Source of the DNA: Luzula sylvatica
Lineage: Eukaryota > Streptophyta > Magnoliopsida > Poales > Juncaceae
Direction of reading: 5' to 3'
Assembly: GCA_946800325.1 (NCBI GenBank)
Contig: OX326956.1
Location: forward strand, 23,906,356 to 23,970,355
DNA length: 64,000 bases
Shown here: in pieces, positions 1 through 15,100 of the stretch
Numbering within the stretch: position 1 is the first letter of the stretch
How the letters are laid out: each line of letters opens with the position of its first letter
The notes under the pieces: generated by a model
The model's database searches: none
What the model was told of the DNA's origin: nothing
What the model saw: the letters and a program-made list of their open reading frames with translations, nothing else
Translations under genes and position numbers: made by a program

Positions 1-3000
1 TTCTTTTTCGATTCAAAACAAGATTTTAACGCTTTGAGGAGCTCAAATAACTTGTTTTTAGATCATTTGTATCGTATCTTTTTCTACGTAAATTTTCACC
101 AAATTTCACAAACACTAAGAAAGTTTGTTTTTCGATTCAAAACAAGATTTTAGCGCTTTGAGGAGTTCAAATAACATGTTTTTAGATCATTTGTTTCGTA
201 TCTTTTACTACATAACTTTTCATTAAATTTCACAAACACTAAGAAAGTTTGTTTTTCGATTCAAAACAAGATTTTAACGCTTTAAGTAGTTCAAATAACG
301 TGTTTTTAGATCATTTGTATCGTATCTTTTACTACATAACTTTTCACCAAATTTCACAAACACTAAGAAAGTTTGTTTTTCGATTCAAAACAAGATTTTA
401 ACGCTTTGAGGAGCTCAAATAACTTGTTTTTAGATCATTTGTATCGTATCTTTTACTACGTAACTTTAAACCAAATTTCACAAACACTAAGAAAGTTTGT
501 TTTTCGATTCAAAACAAGATTTTAGCGCTTTGAGGAGTTCAAATAACATGTTTTTAGATCATTTGTATGGTATCTTTTACTACATAACTTTTCATCAAAT
601 TTCACAAACACTAAGAAAGTTTGTTTTTCGATTCAAAACAAGATTTTAACGCTTTGAGTAGTTCAAATTACGTGTTTTTAGATCATTTGTATTGTATCTT
701 TTACTATATAACTTTTCACCAAATTTCACAAACACTAAGAAAAGTTTGTTTTTCTATTCAAAACAAGATTTTAACGCTTTGAGGAGCTCAAATAACTTGT
801 TTTTAGATCATTTGTATCGTATATTTCACTACGTAACTTTTCCCCATATTTTACAAACACTAAGAATGTTTGTTTTTCGATTCAAAACAAGATTTTAGCG
901 CTTTGAGGAGTTCAAATAACATGTTTTTAGATCATTTGTATCGTATCTTTTATGACATAACTTTTCACCAAATTTCACAAACACTAAGAAAGTTTGTTTT
1001 TCGATTCAAAACAAGATTTTAACGCTTTGAGTAGTTCAAATAACGTGTTTTTAGATCATTTATATCGTATCTTTTACTACATAACTTTTCACCAAATTTC
1101 ACAACCACTAAGAAAAGTTTGTTTTTCGATTTAAAACAAGATTTTAACGCTTTGATTTCTTCAAATAACGAGTTTTTAGATCATTTGTATTGTATCTTTT
1201 ACTACATAACTTTTCACCAAATTTCACAAACACTAAGAAATTTTGTTTTTCGATTCAAAACAAGATTTTAATGCTTTTAGTAGTTCAAATAACGTGTTTA
1301 TAGATCATTTGTATCGTATCATTTACTACATAACTTTTCACCAAATTTCACAAACACTAAGAAAGTTTGTTTTTCGATTCAAAACAAGATTTTAACGCTT
1401 TGAGGAGCTCAAATAACTTGTTTTTAGATCATTTGTATCATATCTTTTACTACGTAACTTTTCACCAAATTTCACAAACACTAAGAAAGATTGTTTTTCG
1501 ATTCAAAACAAGATTTTAGCGCTTTGAGGAGTTCAAATAACATGTTTTTAGATCATTTGTATGGTATCTTTTACTACATAACTTTTCATCAAATTTCACA
1601 AACACTAAGAAAGTTTGTTTTTCGATTCAAAACAAGATTTTAACGCTTTGAGTAGTTCAAATTACGTGTTTTTAGATCATTTGTATTGTATCTTTTACTA
1701 TATAACTTTTCACCAAATTTCACAAACACTAAGAAAAGTTTGTTTTTCTATTCAAAACAAGATTTTAACGCTTTGAGGAGCTCAAATAACTTGTTTTTAG
1801 ATCATTTGTATCGTATCTTTCACTACGTAACTTTTCCCCACATTTTCCAAACACTAAGAAAGTTTGTTTTTCGATTCAAAACAAGATTTTAGCGCTTTGA
1901 GGAGTTCAAATAACATGTTTTTAGATCATTTGGATCGTATCTTTTACGACATAACTTTTCACCAAATTTCACAAACACTAAGAAAGTTTGTTTTTCGATT
2001 CAAAACAAGATTTTAACGCTTTGAGTAGTTCAAATAACGTGTTTTTAGATCATTTGTATCGTATCTTTTACTACATAACTTTTCACCAAATTTCACAACC
2101 ACTAAGAAAGTTTGTTTTTCGATTCAAACCAAGATTTTAACGCTTTGATTTCTTCAAATAACGTGTTTTTAGATCATTTGTATTGTATCTTTTACTACAT
2201 AACTTTTCACCAAATTTCACAAACACTAAGAAATTTTGTTTTTCGATTCAAAACAAGATTTTAATGCTTTTAGTAGTTCAAATAACGTGTTTATAGATCA
2301 TTTGTATCGTATCATTTACTACATAACTTTTCACCAAATTTCACAAACACTAAGAAAGTTTGTTTTTCGATTCAAAACAAGATTTTAACGCTTTGAGGAG
2401 CTCAAATAACTTGTTTTTAGATCATTTGTATCCTATCTTTTACTACGTAACTTTTCACCAAATTTCACAAACACTAAGAAAGATTGTTTTTCGATTCAAA
2501 ACAAGATTTTAGCGCTTTGAGGAGTTCAAATAACATGTTTTTTGATCATTTGTATCGTATCTTTTACTACATAACTTTTCACCAAATTTCACAAACACTA
2601 AGAAAGTTTGTTTTTCGATTCAAAACAAAATTTTAACGCTTTGAGTAGTTCAAATGACGTGTTTTTAGATCATTTGTATCGTATTTTTACTACATAACTT
2701 TTCACCAAATTTTACAAACACAAAGAAAGTTTGTTTTTCGATTCAAAACAAACTTTTAACGCTTTGAGGAGTTCAAATAACGTGTTTTTAGATCATTTTT
2801 ATCGTATCTTTTACTACATAACTTTTCACCAAATTTCACAAACATTAATAAAGTTTGTTTTTCGATTCAAAACAAGATTTTAACGCTTTGAGGAGTTCAA
2901 ATAACGTGTTTTTAGATCATTTGTATCGTATCTTTTACTACATAACTTTTCACCAAATTTCTCAAACACTAAGAAAGTTTGTTTTTCGAATCAAAACAAG

Positions 3001-3970
3001 ATTTTAACGCTTTGAGGAGTTCAAATAACGTGTTTTTAGATCATTTGTATCGTATCTTTTACTACATAACTTTTCACCAAATTTCACAAACACTAAGAAA
3101 GTTTGTTTTTCGATTCAAAACAAGATTTTAACGCTTTGAGGAGCTCAAATAACTTGTTTTTAGATCATTTGTATCGTATCTTTTACGACGTAAATTTTCA
3201 CCAAATTTCACAAACACTAAGAAAGTTTGTTTTTCAATTCAAAACAAGATTTTAACGCTTTGAGGAGCTCAAATAACTTGTTTTTAGATCATTTGTATCA
3301 TATCTTTTACTACGTAACTTGTCACCAAATTTCAGAAACACTAAGAAAGTTTGTTTTTCGATTCAAAACAAGATTTTAGCGCTTTGAGGAGTTCAAATAA
3401 TATGTTTTTAGATCATTTGTATCGTATCTTTTACTACCTAATTTTTCACCAAATTTCACAAACACTAAGCAAGTTTGTTTTTCGATTCAAAACAAAATTT
3501 TAACGCTTTGAGTAGTTCAAATGACGTGTTTTTAGATCATTTGTATCGTATCTTTTACTACATAACTTTTCACCAAATTTTACAAACATGTAGAAAGTTT
3601 GTTTTTCGATTCAAAACAAGCTTTTAACGCTTTGAGGAGTTCAAATAACGTGTTTTTAGATCATTTTTATCGTATCTTTTACTACATAACTTTTTACCAA
3701 ATTTCACAAACACTAATAATGTTTGTTTTTCGATTCAAAACACGATTTTAACGCTTTGAGGAGTTCAAATAACGTGTTTTTAGATCATTTGTATCGTATC
3801 TTTTACTACATAACTTTTCACCAAATTTCTCAAACACTAAGAAAGTTTGTTTTTCGAATCAAAACAATATTTTAACGCTTTGAGGAGTTCAAATAACGTG
3901 TTTTTAGATCATTTGTATCGTATCTTTTACTACACAACTTTTCACCAAATTTCACAAACACTAAGAAAGT
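1..3970. repeat. Higher-order repeat copy 1 (32 monomers)
   Basis: This is the first complete 32-monomer unit; its start is set at the window edge by convention. Inside it an eight-monomer segment occurs twice: the rare marker gctttgatttcttc is at about 1149 and again at about 2142. A seven-monomer segment is also repeated: the variant ttttcgaatc is at about 2983 and again 868 bp later. The unit is therefore a composite of older 8-mer and 7-mer repeats. Confidence 0.88.
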
Positions 3971-6900
3971 TTCTTTTTCGATTCAAAACAAGATTTTAAC
4001 GCTTTGAGGAGCTCAAATAACTTGTTTTTAGATCATTTGTATCGTATCTTTTACTACGTAAATTTTCACCAAATTTCACAAACACTAAGAAAGTTTGTTT
4101 TTCGATTCAAAACAAGATTTTAGCGCTTTGAGGAGTTCAAATAACATGTTTTTAGATCATTTGTTTCGTATCTTTTACTACATAAATTTTCATTAAATTT
4201 CACAAACACTAAGAAAGTTTGTTTTTCGATTCAAAACAAGATTTTAACGCTTTAAGTAGTTCAAATAACGTGTTTTTAGATCATTTGTATCGTATCTTTT
4301 ACTACATAACTTTTCACCAAATTTCACAAACACTAAGAAAGTTTGTTTTTCGATTCAAAACAAGATTTTAACGCTTTGAGGAGCTCAAATAACTTGTTTT
4401 TAGATCATTTGTATCGTATCTTTTACTACGTAACTTTAAACCAAATTTCACAAACACTAAGAAAGTTTGTTTTTCGATTCAAAACAAGATTTTAGCGCTT
4501 TGAGGAGTTCAAATAACATGTTTTTAGATCATTTGTATGGTATCTTTTACTACATAACTTTTCATCAAATTTCACAAACACTAAGAAAGTTTGTTTTTCG
4601 ATTCAAAACAAGATTTTAACGCTTTGAGTAGTTCAAATTACGTGTTTTTAGATCATTTGTATTGTATCTTTTACTATATAACTTTTCACCAAATTTCACA
4701 AACACTAAGAAAAGTTTGTTTTTCTATTCAAAACAAGATTTTAACGCTTTGAGGAGCTCAAATAACTTGTTTTTAGATCATTTGTATCGTATCTTTCACT
4801 ACGTAACTTTTCCCCATATTTTACAAACACTAAGAATGTTTGTTTTTCGATTCAAAACAAGATTTTAGCGCTTTGAGGAGTTCAAATAACATGTTTTTAG
4901 ATCATTTGTATCGTATCTTTTACGACATAACTTTTCACCAAATTTCACAAACACTAAGAAAGTTTGTTTTTCGATTCAAAACAAGATTTTAACGCTTTGA
5001 GTAGTTCAAATAACGTGTTTTTAGATCATTTATATCGTATCTTTTACTACATAACTTTTCACCAAATTTCACAACCACTAAGAAAGTTTCTTTTTCGATT
5101 CAAAACAAGATTTTAACGCTTTGATTTCTTCAAATAACGTGTTTTTGGATCATTTGTATTGTATCTTTTACTACATAACTTTTCACCAAATTTCACAAAC
5201 ACTAAGAAATTTTGTTTTTCGATTCAAAACAAGATTTTAATGCTTTTAGTAGTTCAAATAACGTGTTTATAGATCATTTGTATCGTATCATTTACTACAT
5301 AACTTTTCACCAAATTTCACAAACACTAAGAAAGTTTGTTTTTCGATTCAAAACAAGATTTTAACGCTTTGAGGAGCTCAAATAACTTGTTTTTAGATCA
5401 TTTGTATCATATCTTTTACTACGTAACTTTTCACCAAATTTCACAAACACTAAGAAATTTTGTTTTTCGATTCAAAACAAGATTTTAATGCTTTTAGTAG
5501 TTCAAATAACGTGTTTATAGATCATTTGTATCGTATCATTTACTACATAACTTTTCACCAAATTTCACAAACACTAAGAAAGTTTGTTTTTCGATTCAAA
5601 ACAAGATTTTAACGCTTTGAGGAGCTCAAATAACTTGTTTTTAGATCATTTGTATCATATCTTTTACTACGTAACTTTTCACCAAATTTCACAAACACTA
5701 AGAAAGATTGTTTTTCGATTCAAAACAAGATTTTAGCGCTTTGAGGAGTTCAAATAACATGTTTTTAGATCATTTGTATGGTATCTTTTACTACATAACT
5801 TTTCATCAAATTTCACAAACACTAAGAAAGTTTGTTTTTCGATTCAAAACAAGATTTTAACGCTTTGAGTAGTTCAAATTACGTGTTTTTAGATCATTTG
5901 TATTGTATCTTTTACTATATAACTTTTCACCAAATTTCACAAACACTAAGAAAAGTTTGTTTTTCTATTCAAAACAAGATTTTAACGCTTTGAGGAGCTC
6001 AAATAACTTGTTTTTAGATCATTTGTATCGTATCTTTCACTACGTAACTTTTCCCCACATTTTACAAACACTAAGAAAGTTTGTTTTTCGATTCAAAACA
6101 AGATTTTAGCGCTTTGAGGAGTTCAAATAACATGTTTTTAGATCATTTGGATCGTATCTTTTACGACATAATTTTTCACCAAATTTCACAAACACTAAGA
6201 AAGTTTGTTTTTCGATTCAAAACAAGATTTTAACGCTTTGAGTAGTTCAAATAACGTGTTTTTAGATCATTTGTATCGTATCTTTTACTACATAACTTTT
6301 CACCAAATTTCACAACCACTAAGAAAGTTTGTTTTTCGATTCAAACCAAGATTTTAACGCTTTGATTTCTTCAAATAACGTGTTTTTAGATCATTTGTAT
6401 TGTATCTTTTACTACATAACTTTTCACCAAATTTCACAAACACTAAGAAATTTTGTTTTTCGATTCAAAACAAGATTTTAATGCTTTTAGTAGTTCAAAT
6501 AACGTGTTTATAGATCATTTGTATCGTATCATTTACTACATAACTTTTCACCAAATTTCACAAACACTAAGAAAGTTTGTTTTTCGATTCAAAACAAGAT
6601 TTTAACGCTTTGAGGAGCTCAAATAACTTGTTTTTAGATCATTTGTATCATATCTTTTACTACGTAACTTTTCACCAAATTTCACAAACACTAAGAAAGA
6701 TTGTTTTTCGATTCAAAACAAGATTTTAGCGCTTTGAGGAGTTCAAATAACATGTTTTTTGATCATTTGTATCGTATCTTTTACTACATAACTTTTCACC
6801 AAATTTCACAAACACTAAGAAAGTTTGTTTTTCGATTCAAAACAAAATTTTAACGCTTTGAGTAGTTCAAATGACGTGTTTTTAGATCATTTGTATCGTA

Positions 6901-8187
6901 TTTTTACTACATAACTTTTCACCAAATTTTACAAACACAAATAAAGTTTGTTTTTCGATTCAAAACAAACTTTTAACGCTTTGAGGAGTTCAAATAACGT
7001 GTTTTTAGATCATTTTTATCGTATCTTTTACTACATAACTTTTCACCAAATTTCACAAACATTAATAAAGTTTGTTTTTCGATTCAAAACAAGATTTTAA
7101 CGCTTTGAGGAGTTCAAATAACGTGTTTTTAGATCATTTGTATCGTATCTTTTACTACATAACTTTTCACCAAATTTCTCAAACACTAAGAAAGTTTGTT
7201 TTTCGAATCAAAACAAGATTTTAACGCTTTGAGGAGTTCAAATAACGTGTTTTTAGATCATTTGTATCGTATCTTTTACTACATAACTTTTCACCAAATT
7301 TCACAAACACTAAGAAAGTTTGTTTTTCGATTCAAAACAAGATTTTAACGCTTTGAGGAGCTCAAATAACTTGTTTTTAGATCATTTGTATCGTATCTTT
7401 TACGACGTAAATTTTCACCAAATTTCACAAACACTAAGAAAGTTTGTTTTTCAATTCAAAACAAGATTTTAACGCTTTGAGGAGCTCAAATAACTTGTTT
7501 TTAGATCATTTGTATCATATCTTTTACTACGTAACTTGTCACCAAATTTCAGAAACACTAAGAAAGTTTGTTTTTCGATTCAAAACAAGATTTTAGCGCT
7601 TTGAGGAGTTCAAATAATATGTTTTTAGATCATTTGTATCGTATCTTTTACTACATAATTTTTCACCAAATTTCACAAACACTAAGCAAGTTTGTTTTTC
7701 GATTCAAAACAAAATTTTAACGCTTTGAGTAGTTCAAATGACGTGTTTTTAGATCATTTGTATCGTATCTTTTACTACATAACTTTTTACCAAATTTTAC
7801 AAACATATAGAAAGTTTGTTTTTCGATTCAAAACAAGCTTTTAACGCTTTGAGGAGTTCAAATAACGTGTTTTTAGATCATTTTTATCGTATCTTTTACT
7901 ACATAACTTTTTACCAAATTTCACAAACACTAATAATGTTTGTTTTTCGATTCAAAACACGATTTTAACGCTTTGAGGAGTTCAAATAACGTGTTTTTAG
8001 ATCATTTGTATCGTATCTTTTACTACATAACTTTTCACCAAATTTCTCAAACACTAAGAAAGTTTGTTTTTCGAATCAAAACAAGATTTTAACGCTTTGA
8101 GGAGTTCAAATAACGTGTTTTTAGATCATTTGTATCGTATCTTTTACTACACAACTTTTCACCAAATTTCACAAACACTAAGAAAGT
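3971..8187. repeat. Higher-order repeat copy 2, with two extra monomers (34)
   Basis: This copy has the same monomer order as the unit before it, with about one base difference per hundred in the stretches compared by eye. It is longer (4,217 bp) because two adjacent monomers are duplicated in tandem at 5206-5701. Removing the extra 248 bp gives 3,969 bp, the normal unit length. Confidence 0.87.
5206..5701. repeat. Tandem duplication of a two-monomer (248-bp) segment
   Basis: The segments 5206-5453 and 5454-5701 are consecutive copies of the same pair of monomers. One monomer carries the marker tgcttttagtagttc and the next carries gaggagctc with gtatcatatc. In the other higher-order units this pair occurs once at this place. 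The duplication is in exact register with the 124-bp monomer, as expected for unequal exchange. Confidence 0.88.
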
Positions 8188-11100
8188 TTCTTTTTCGATT
8201 CAAAACAAGATTTTAACGCTTTGAGGAGCTCAAATAACTTGTTTTTAGATCATTTGTATCGTATCTTTTACTACGTAAATTTTCACCAAATTTCACAAAC
8301 ACTAAGAAAGTTTGTTTTTCGATTCAAAACAAGATTTTAGCGCTTTGAGGAGTTCAAATAACATGTTTTTAGATCATTTGTTTCGTATCTTTTACTACAT
8401 AACTTTTCATTAAATTTCACAAACACTAAGAAAGTTTGTTTTTCGATTCAAAACAAGATTTTAACGCTTTAAGTAGTTCAAATAACGTGTTTTTAGATCA
8501 TTTGTATCGTATCTTTTACTACATAACTTTTCACCAAATTTCACAAACACTAAGAAAGTTTGTTTTTCGATTCAAAACAAGATTTTAACGCTTTGAGGAG
8601 CTCAAATAACTTGTTTTTAGATCATTTGTATCGTATCTTTTACTACGTAACTTTAAACCAAATTTCACAAACACTAAGAAAGTTTGTTTTTCGATTCAAA
8701 ACAAGATTTTAGCGCTTTGAGGAGTTCAAATAACATGTTTTTAGATCATTTGTATGGTATCTTTTACTACATAACTTTTCATCAAATTTCACAAACACTA
8801 AGAAAGTTTGTTTTTCGATTCAAAACAAGATTTTAACGCTTTGAGTAGTTCAAATTACGTGTTTTTAGATCATTTGTATTGTATCTTTTACTATATGACT
8901 TTTCACCAAATTTCACAAACACTAAGAAAAGTTTGTTTTTCTATTCAAAACAAGATTTTAACGCTTTGAGGAGCTCAAATAACTTGTTTTTAGATCATTT
9001 GTATCGTATCTTTCACTACGTAACTTTTCCCCACATTTTACAAACACTAAGAATGTTTGTTTTTCGATTCAAAACAAGATTTTAGCGCTTTGAGGAGTTC
9101 AAATAACATGTTTTTAGATCATTTGTATCGTATCTTTTACGACATAACTTTTCACCAAATTTCACAAACACTAAGAAAGTTTGTTTTTCGATTCAAAACA
9201 AGATTTTAACGCTTTGAGTAGTTCAAATAACGTGTTTTTAGATCATTTGTATCGTATCTTTTACTACATAACTTTTCACCATATTTCACAACCACTAAGA
9301 AAGTTTGTTTTTCGATTCAAAACAAGATTTTAACGCTTTGATTTCTTCAAATAACGTGTTTTTGGATCATTTGTATTGTATCTTTTACTACATAACTTTT
9401 CACCAAATTTCACAAACACTAAGAAATTTTGTTTTTCGATTCAAAACAAGATTTTAATGCTTTTAGTAGTACAAATAACGTGTTTATAGATCATTTGTAT
9501 CGTATCATTTACTACATAACTTTTCACCAAATTTCACAAACACTAAGAAAGTTTGTTTTTCGATTCAAAACAAGATTTTAACGCTTTGAGGAGCTCAAAT
9601 AACTTGTTTTTAGATCATTTGTATCATATCTTTTACTACGTAACTTTTCACCAAATTTCACAAACACTAAGAAAGGTTGTTTTTCGATTCAAAACAAGAT
9701 TTTAGCGCTTTGAGGAGTTCAAATAACATGTTTTTAGATCATTTGTATGGTATCTTTTACTACATAACTTTTCATCAAATTTCACAAACACTAAGAAAGT
9801 TTGTTTTTCGATTCAAAACAAGATTTTAACGCTTTGAGTAGTTCAAATTACGTGTTTTTAGATCATTTGTATTGTATCTTTTACTATATAACTTTTCACC
9901 AAATTTCACAAACACTAAGAAAAGTTTGTTTTTCTATTCAAAACAAGATTTTAACGCTTTGAGGAGCTCAAATAACTTGTTTTTAGATCATTTGTATCGT
10001 ATCTTTCACTACGTAACTTTTCCCCACATTTTACAAACACTAAGAAAGTTTGTTTTTCGATTCAAAACAAGATTTTAGCGCTTTGAGGAGTTCAAATAGC
10101 ATGTTTTTAGATCATTTGGATCGTATCTTTTACGACATAACTTTTCACCAAATTTCACAAACACTAAGAAAGTTTGTTTTTCGATTCAAAACAAGATTTT
10201 AACGCTTTGAGTAGTTCAAATAACGTGTTTTTAGATCATTTGTATCGTATCTTTTACTACATAACTTTTCACCAAATTTCACAACCACTAAGAAAGTTTG
10301 TTTTTCGATTCAAACCAAGATTTTAACGCTTTGATTTCTTCAAATAACGTGTTTTTAGATCATTTGTATTGTATCTTTTACTACATAACTTTTCACCAAA
10401 TTTCACAAACACTAAGAAATTTTGTTTTTCGATTCAAAACAAGATTTTAATGCTTTTAGTAGTTCAAATAACGTATTTATAGATCATTTGTATCGTATCA
10501 TTTACTACATAACTTTTCACCAAATTTCACAAACACTAAGAAAGTTTGTTTTTCGATTCAAAACAAGATTTTAACGCTTTGAGGAGCTCAAATAATTTGT
10601 TTTTAGATCATTTGTATCATATCTTTTACTATGTAACTTTTCACCAAATTTCACAAACACTAAGAAAGATTGTTTTTCGATTCAAAACAAGATTTTAGCG
10701 CTTTGAGGAGTTCAAATAACATGTTTTTTGATCATTTGTATCGTATCTTTTACTACATAACTTTTCACCAAATTTCACAAACACTAAGAAAGTTTGTTTT
10801 TCGATTCAAAACAAAATTTTAACGCTTTGAGTAGTTCAAATGACGTGTTTTTAGATCATTTGTATCGTATTTTTACTACATAACTTTTCACCAAATTTTA
10901 CAAACACAAAGAAAGTTTGTTTTTCGATTCAAAACAAACTTTTAACGCTTTGAGGAGTTCAAATAACGTGTTTTTAGATCATTTTTATCGTATCTTTTAC
11001 TACATAACTTTTCACCAAATTTCACAAACATTAATAAAGTTTGTTTTTCGATTCAAAACAAGATTTTAACGCTTTGAGGAGTTCAAATAACGTGTTTTTA

Positions 11101-12156
11101 GATCATTTGTATCGTATCTTTTACTACATAACTTTTCACCAAATTTCTCAAACACTAAGAAAGTTTGTTTTTCGAATCAAAACAAGATTTTAACGCTTTG
11201 AGGAGTTCAAATAACGTGTTTTTAGATCATTTGTATCGTATCTTTTACTACATAACTTTTCACCAAATTTCACAAACACTAAGAAAGTTTGTTTTTCGAT
11301 TCAAAACAAGATTTTAACGCTTTGAGGAGCTCAAATAACTTGTTTTTAGATCATTTGTATCGTATCTTTTACGACGTAAATTTTCACCAAATTTCACAAA
11401 CACTAAGAAAGTTTGTTTTTCAATTCAAAACAAGATTTTAACGCTTTGAGGAGCTCAAATAACTTGTTTTTAGATCATTTGTATCATATCTTTTACTACG
11501 TAACTTGTCACCAAATTTCAGAAACACTAAGAAAGTTTGTTTTTCGATTCAAAACAAGATTTTAGCGCTTTGAGGAGTTCAAATAATATGTTTTTAGATC
11601 ATTTGTATCGTATCTTTTACTACATAATTTTTCACCAAATTTCACAAACACTAAGCAAGTTTGTTTTCCGATTCAAAACAAAATTTTAACGCTTTGAGTA
11701 GTTCAAATGACGTGTTTTTAGATCATTTGTATCGTATCTTTTACTACATAACTTTTCACCAAATTTTACAAACATATAGAAAGTTTGTTTTTCGATTCAA
11801 AACAAGCTTTTAACGCTTTGAGGAGTTCAAATAACGTGTTTTTAGATCATTTTTATCGTATCTTTTACTACATAACTTTTTACCAAATTTCACAAACACT
11901 AATAATGTTTGTTTTTCGATTCAAAACACGATTTTAACGCTTTGAGGAGTTCAAATAACGTGTTTTTAGATCATTTGTATCGTATCTTTTACTACATAAC
12001 TGTTCACCAAATTTCTCAAACACTAAGAAAGTTTGTTTTTCGAATCAAAACAAGATTTTAACGCTTTGAGGAGTTCAAATAACGTGTTTTTAGATCATTT
12101 GTATCGTATCTTTTACTACACAACTTTTCACCAAATTTCACAAACACTAAGAAAGT
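8188..12156. repeat. Higher-order repeat copy 3 (32 monomers)
   Basis: This 3,969-bp unit has the same monomer order as the first copy. Private differences include a bcggttg-type change (aaaggttg) near 9675 and tcaaatagcatg near 10096. The latter is shared with the next copy near 14064, so these two units have a closer common history than either has with the first. Confidence 0.87.
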
Positions 12157-15100
12157 TTCTTTTTCGATTCAAAACAAGATTTTAACGCTTTGAGGAGCTC
12201 AAATAACTTGTTTTTAGATCATTTGTATCGTATCTTTTACTACGTAAATTTTCACCAAATTTCACAAACACTAAGAAAGTTTGTTTTTCGATTCAAAACA
12301 AGATTTTAGCGCTTTGAGGAGTTCAAATAACATGTTTTTAGATCATTTGTTTCGTATCTTTTACTACATAACTTTTCATCAAATTTCACAAACACTAAGA
12401 AAGTTTGTTTTTCGATTCAAAACAAGATTTTAACGCTTTAAGTAGTTCAAATAACGTGTTTTTAGATCATTTGTATCGTATCTTTTACTACATAACTTTT
12501 CACCAAATTTCACAAACACTAAGAAAGTTTGTTTTTCGATTCAAAACAAGATTTTAACGCTTTGAGGAGCTCAAATAACTTGTTTTTAGATCATTTGTAT
12601 CGTATCTTTTACTACGTAACTTTAAACCAAATTTCACAAACACTAAGAAAGTTTGTTTTTCGATTCAAAACAAGATTTTAGCGCTTTGAGGAGTTCAAAT
12701 AACATGTTTTTAGATCATTTGTATGGTATCTTTTACTACATAACTTTTCATCAAATTTCACAAACACTAAGAAAGTTTGTTTTTCGATTCAAAACAAGAT
12801 TTTAACGCTTTGAGTAGTTCAAATTACGTGTTTTTAGATCATTTGTATTGTATCTTTTACTATATAACTTTTCACCAAATTTCACAAACACTAAGAAAAG
12901 TTTGTTTTTCTATTCAAAACAAGATTTTAACGCTTTGAGGAGCTCAAATAACTTGTTTTTAGATCATTTGTATCGTATCTTTCACTACGTAACTTTTCCC
13001 CACATTTTACAAACACTAAGAATGTTTGTTTTTCGATTCAAAACAAGATTTTAGCGCTTTGAGGAGTTCAAATAACATGTTTTTAGATCATTTGTATCGT
13101 ATCTTTTACGACATAACTTTTCACCAAATTTCACAAACACAAAGAAAGTTTGTTTTTCGATTCAAAACAAGATTTTAACGCTTTGAGTAGTTCAAATAAC
13201 GTGTTTTTAGATCATTTGTATCGTATCTTTTACTACATAACTTTTCACCATATTTCACAACCACTAAGAAAGTTTGTTTTTCGATTCAAAACAAGATTTT
13301 AACGCTTTGATTTCTTCAAATAACGTGTTTTTAGATCATTTGTATTGTATCTTTTACTACATAACTTTTCACCAAATTTCACAAACACTAAGAAATTTTG
13401 TTTTTCAATTCAAAACAAGATTTTAATGCTTTTAGTAGTTCAAATAACGTGTTTATAGATCATTTGTATCGTATCATTTACTACATAACTTTTCACCAAA
13501 TTTCACAAACACTAAGAAAGTTTGTTTTTCGATTCAAAACAAGATTTTAACGCTTTGAGGAGCTCAAATAACTTGTTTTTAGATCATTTGTATCGTATTT
13601 TTACTACATAACTTTTCACCAAATTTCACAAACACTAAGAAAGATTGTTTTTCGATTCAAAACAAGATTTTAGCGCTTTGAGGAGTTCAAATAACATGTT
13701 TTTAGATCATTTGTATGGTATCTTTTACTACATAACTTTTCATCAAATTTCACAAACACTAAGAAAGTTTGTTTTTCGATTCAAAACAAGATTTTAACGC
13801 TTTGAGTAGTTCAAATTACGTGTTTTTAGATCATTTGTATTGTATCTTTTACTATATAACTTTTCACCAAATTTCACAAACACTAAGAAAAGTTTGTTTT
13901 TCTATTCAAAACAAGATTTTAACGCTTTGAGGAGCTCAAATAACTTGTTTTTAGATCATTTGTATCGTATCTTTCACTACGTAACTTTTCCCCACATTTT
14001 ACAAACACTAAGAAAGTTTGTTTTTCGATTCAAAACAAGATTTTAGCGCTTTGAGGAGTTCAAATAGCATGTTTTTAGATCATTTGGATCGTATCTTTTA
14101 CGACATAACTTTTCACCAAATTTCACAAACACTAAGAAAGTTTGTTTTTCGATTCAAAACAAGATTTTAACGCTTTGAGTAGTTCAAATAACGTGTGTTT
14201 AGATCATTTGTATCGTATCTTTTACTACATAACTTTTCACCAAATTTCACAACCACTAAGAAAGTTTGTTTTTCGATTCAAACCAAGATTTTAACGCTTT
14301 GATTTCTTCAAATTACGTGTTTTTAGATCATTTGTATTGTATCTTTTACTACATAACTTTTCACCAAATTTCACAAACACTAAGAAATTTTGTTTTTCGA
14401 TTCAAAACAAGATTTTAATGCTTTTAGTAGTTCAAATAACGTGTTTATAGATCATTTGTATCGTATCATTTACTACATAACTTTTCACCAAATTTCACAA
14501 ACACTAAGAAAGTTTGTTTTTCGATTCAAAACAAGATTTTAACGCTTTGAGGAGCTCAAATAACTTGTTTTTAGATCATTTGTATCATATCTTTTACTAC
14601 GTAACTTTTCACCAAATTTCACAAACACTAAGAAAGATTGTTTTTCGATTCAAAACAAGATTTTAGTGCTTTGAGGAGTTCAAATAACATGTTTTTTGAT
14701 CATTTGTATCGTATCTTTTACTACATAACTTTTCACCAAATTTCACAAACACTAAGAAAGTTTGTTTTTCGATTCAAAACAAAATTTTAACGCTTTGAGT
14801 AGTTCAAATGACGTGTTTTTAGATCATTTGTATCGTATTTTTACTACATAACTTTTCACCAAATTTTACAAACACAAAGAAAGTTTGTTTTTCGATTCAA
14901 AACAAACTTTTAACGCTTTGAGGAGTTCAAATAACGTGTTTTTAGATCATTTTTATCGTATCTTTTACTACATAACTTTTCACCAAATTTCACAAACATT
15001 AATAAAGTTTGTTTTTCGATTCAAAACAAGATTTTAACGCTTTGAGGAGTTCAAATAACGTGTTTTTAGATCATTTGTATCGTATCTTTTACTACATAAC

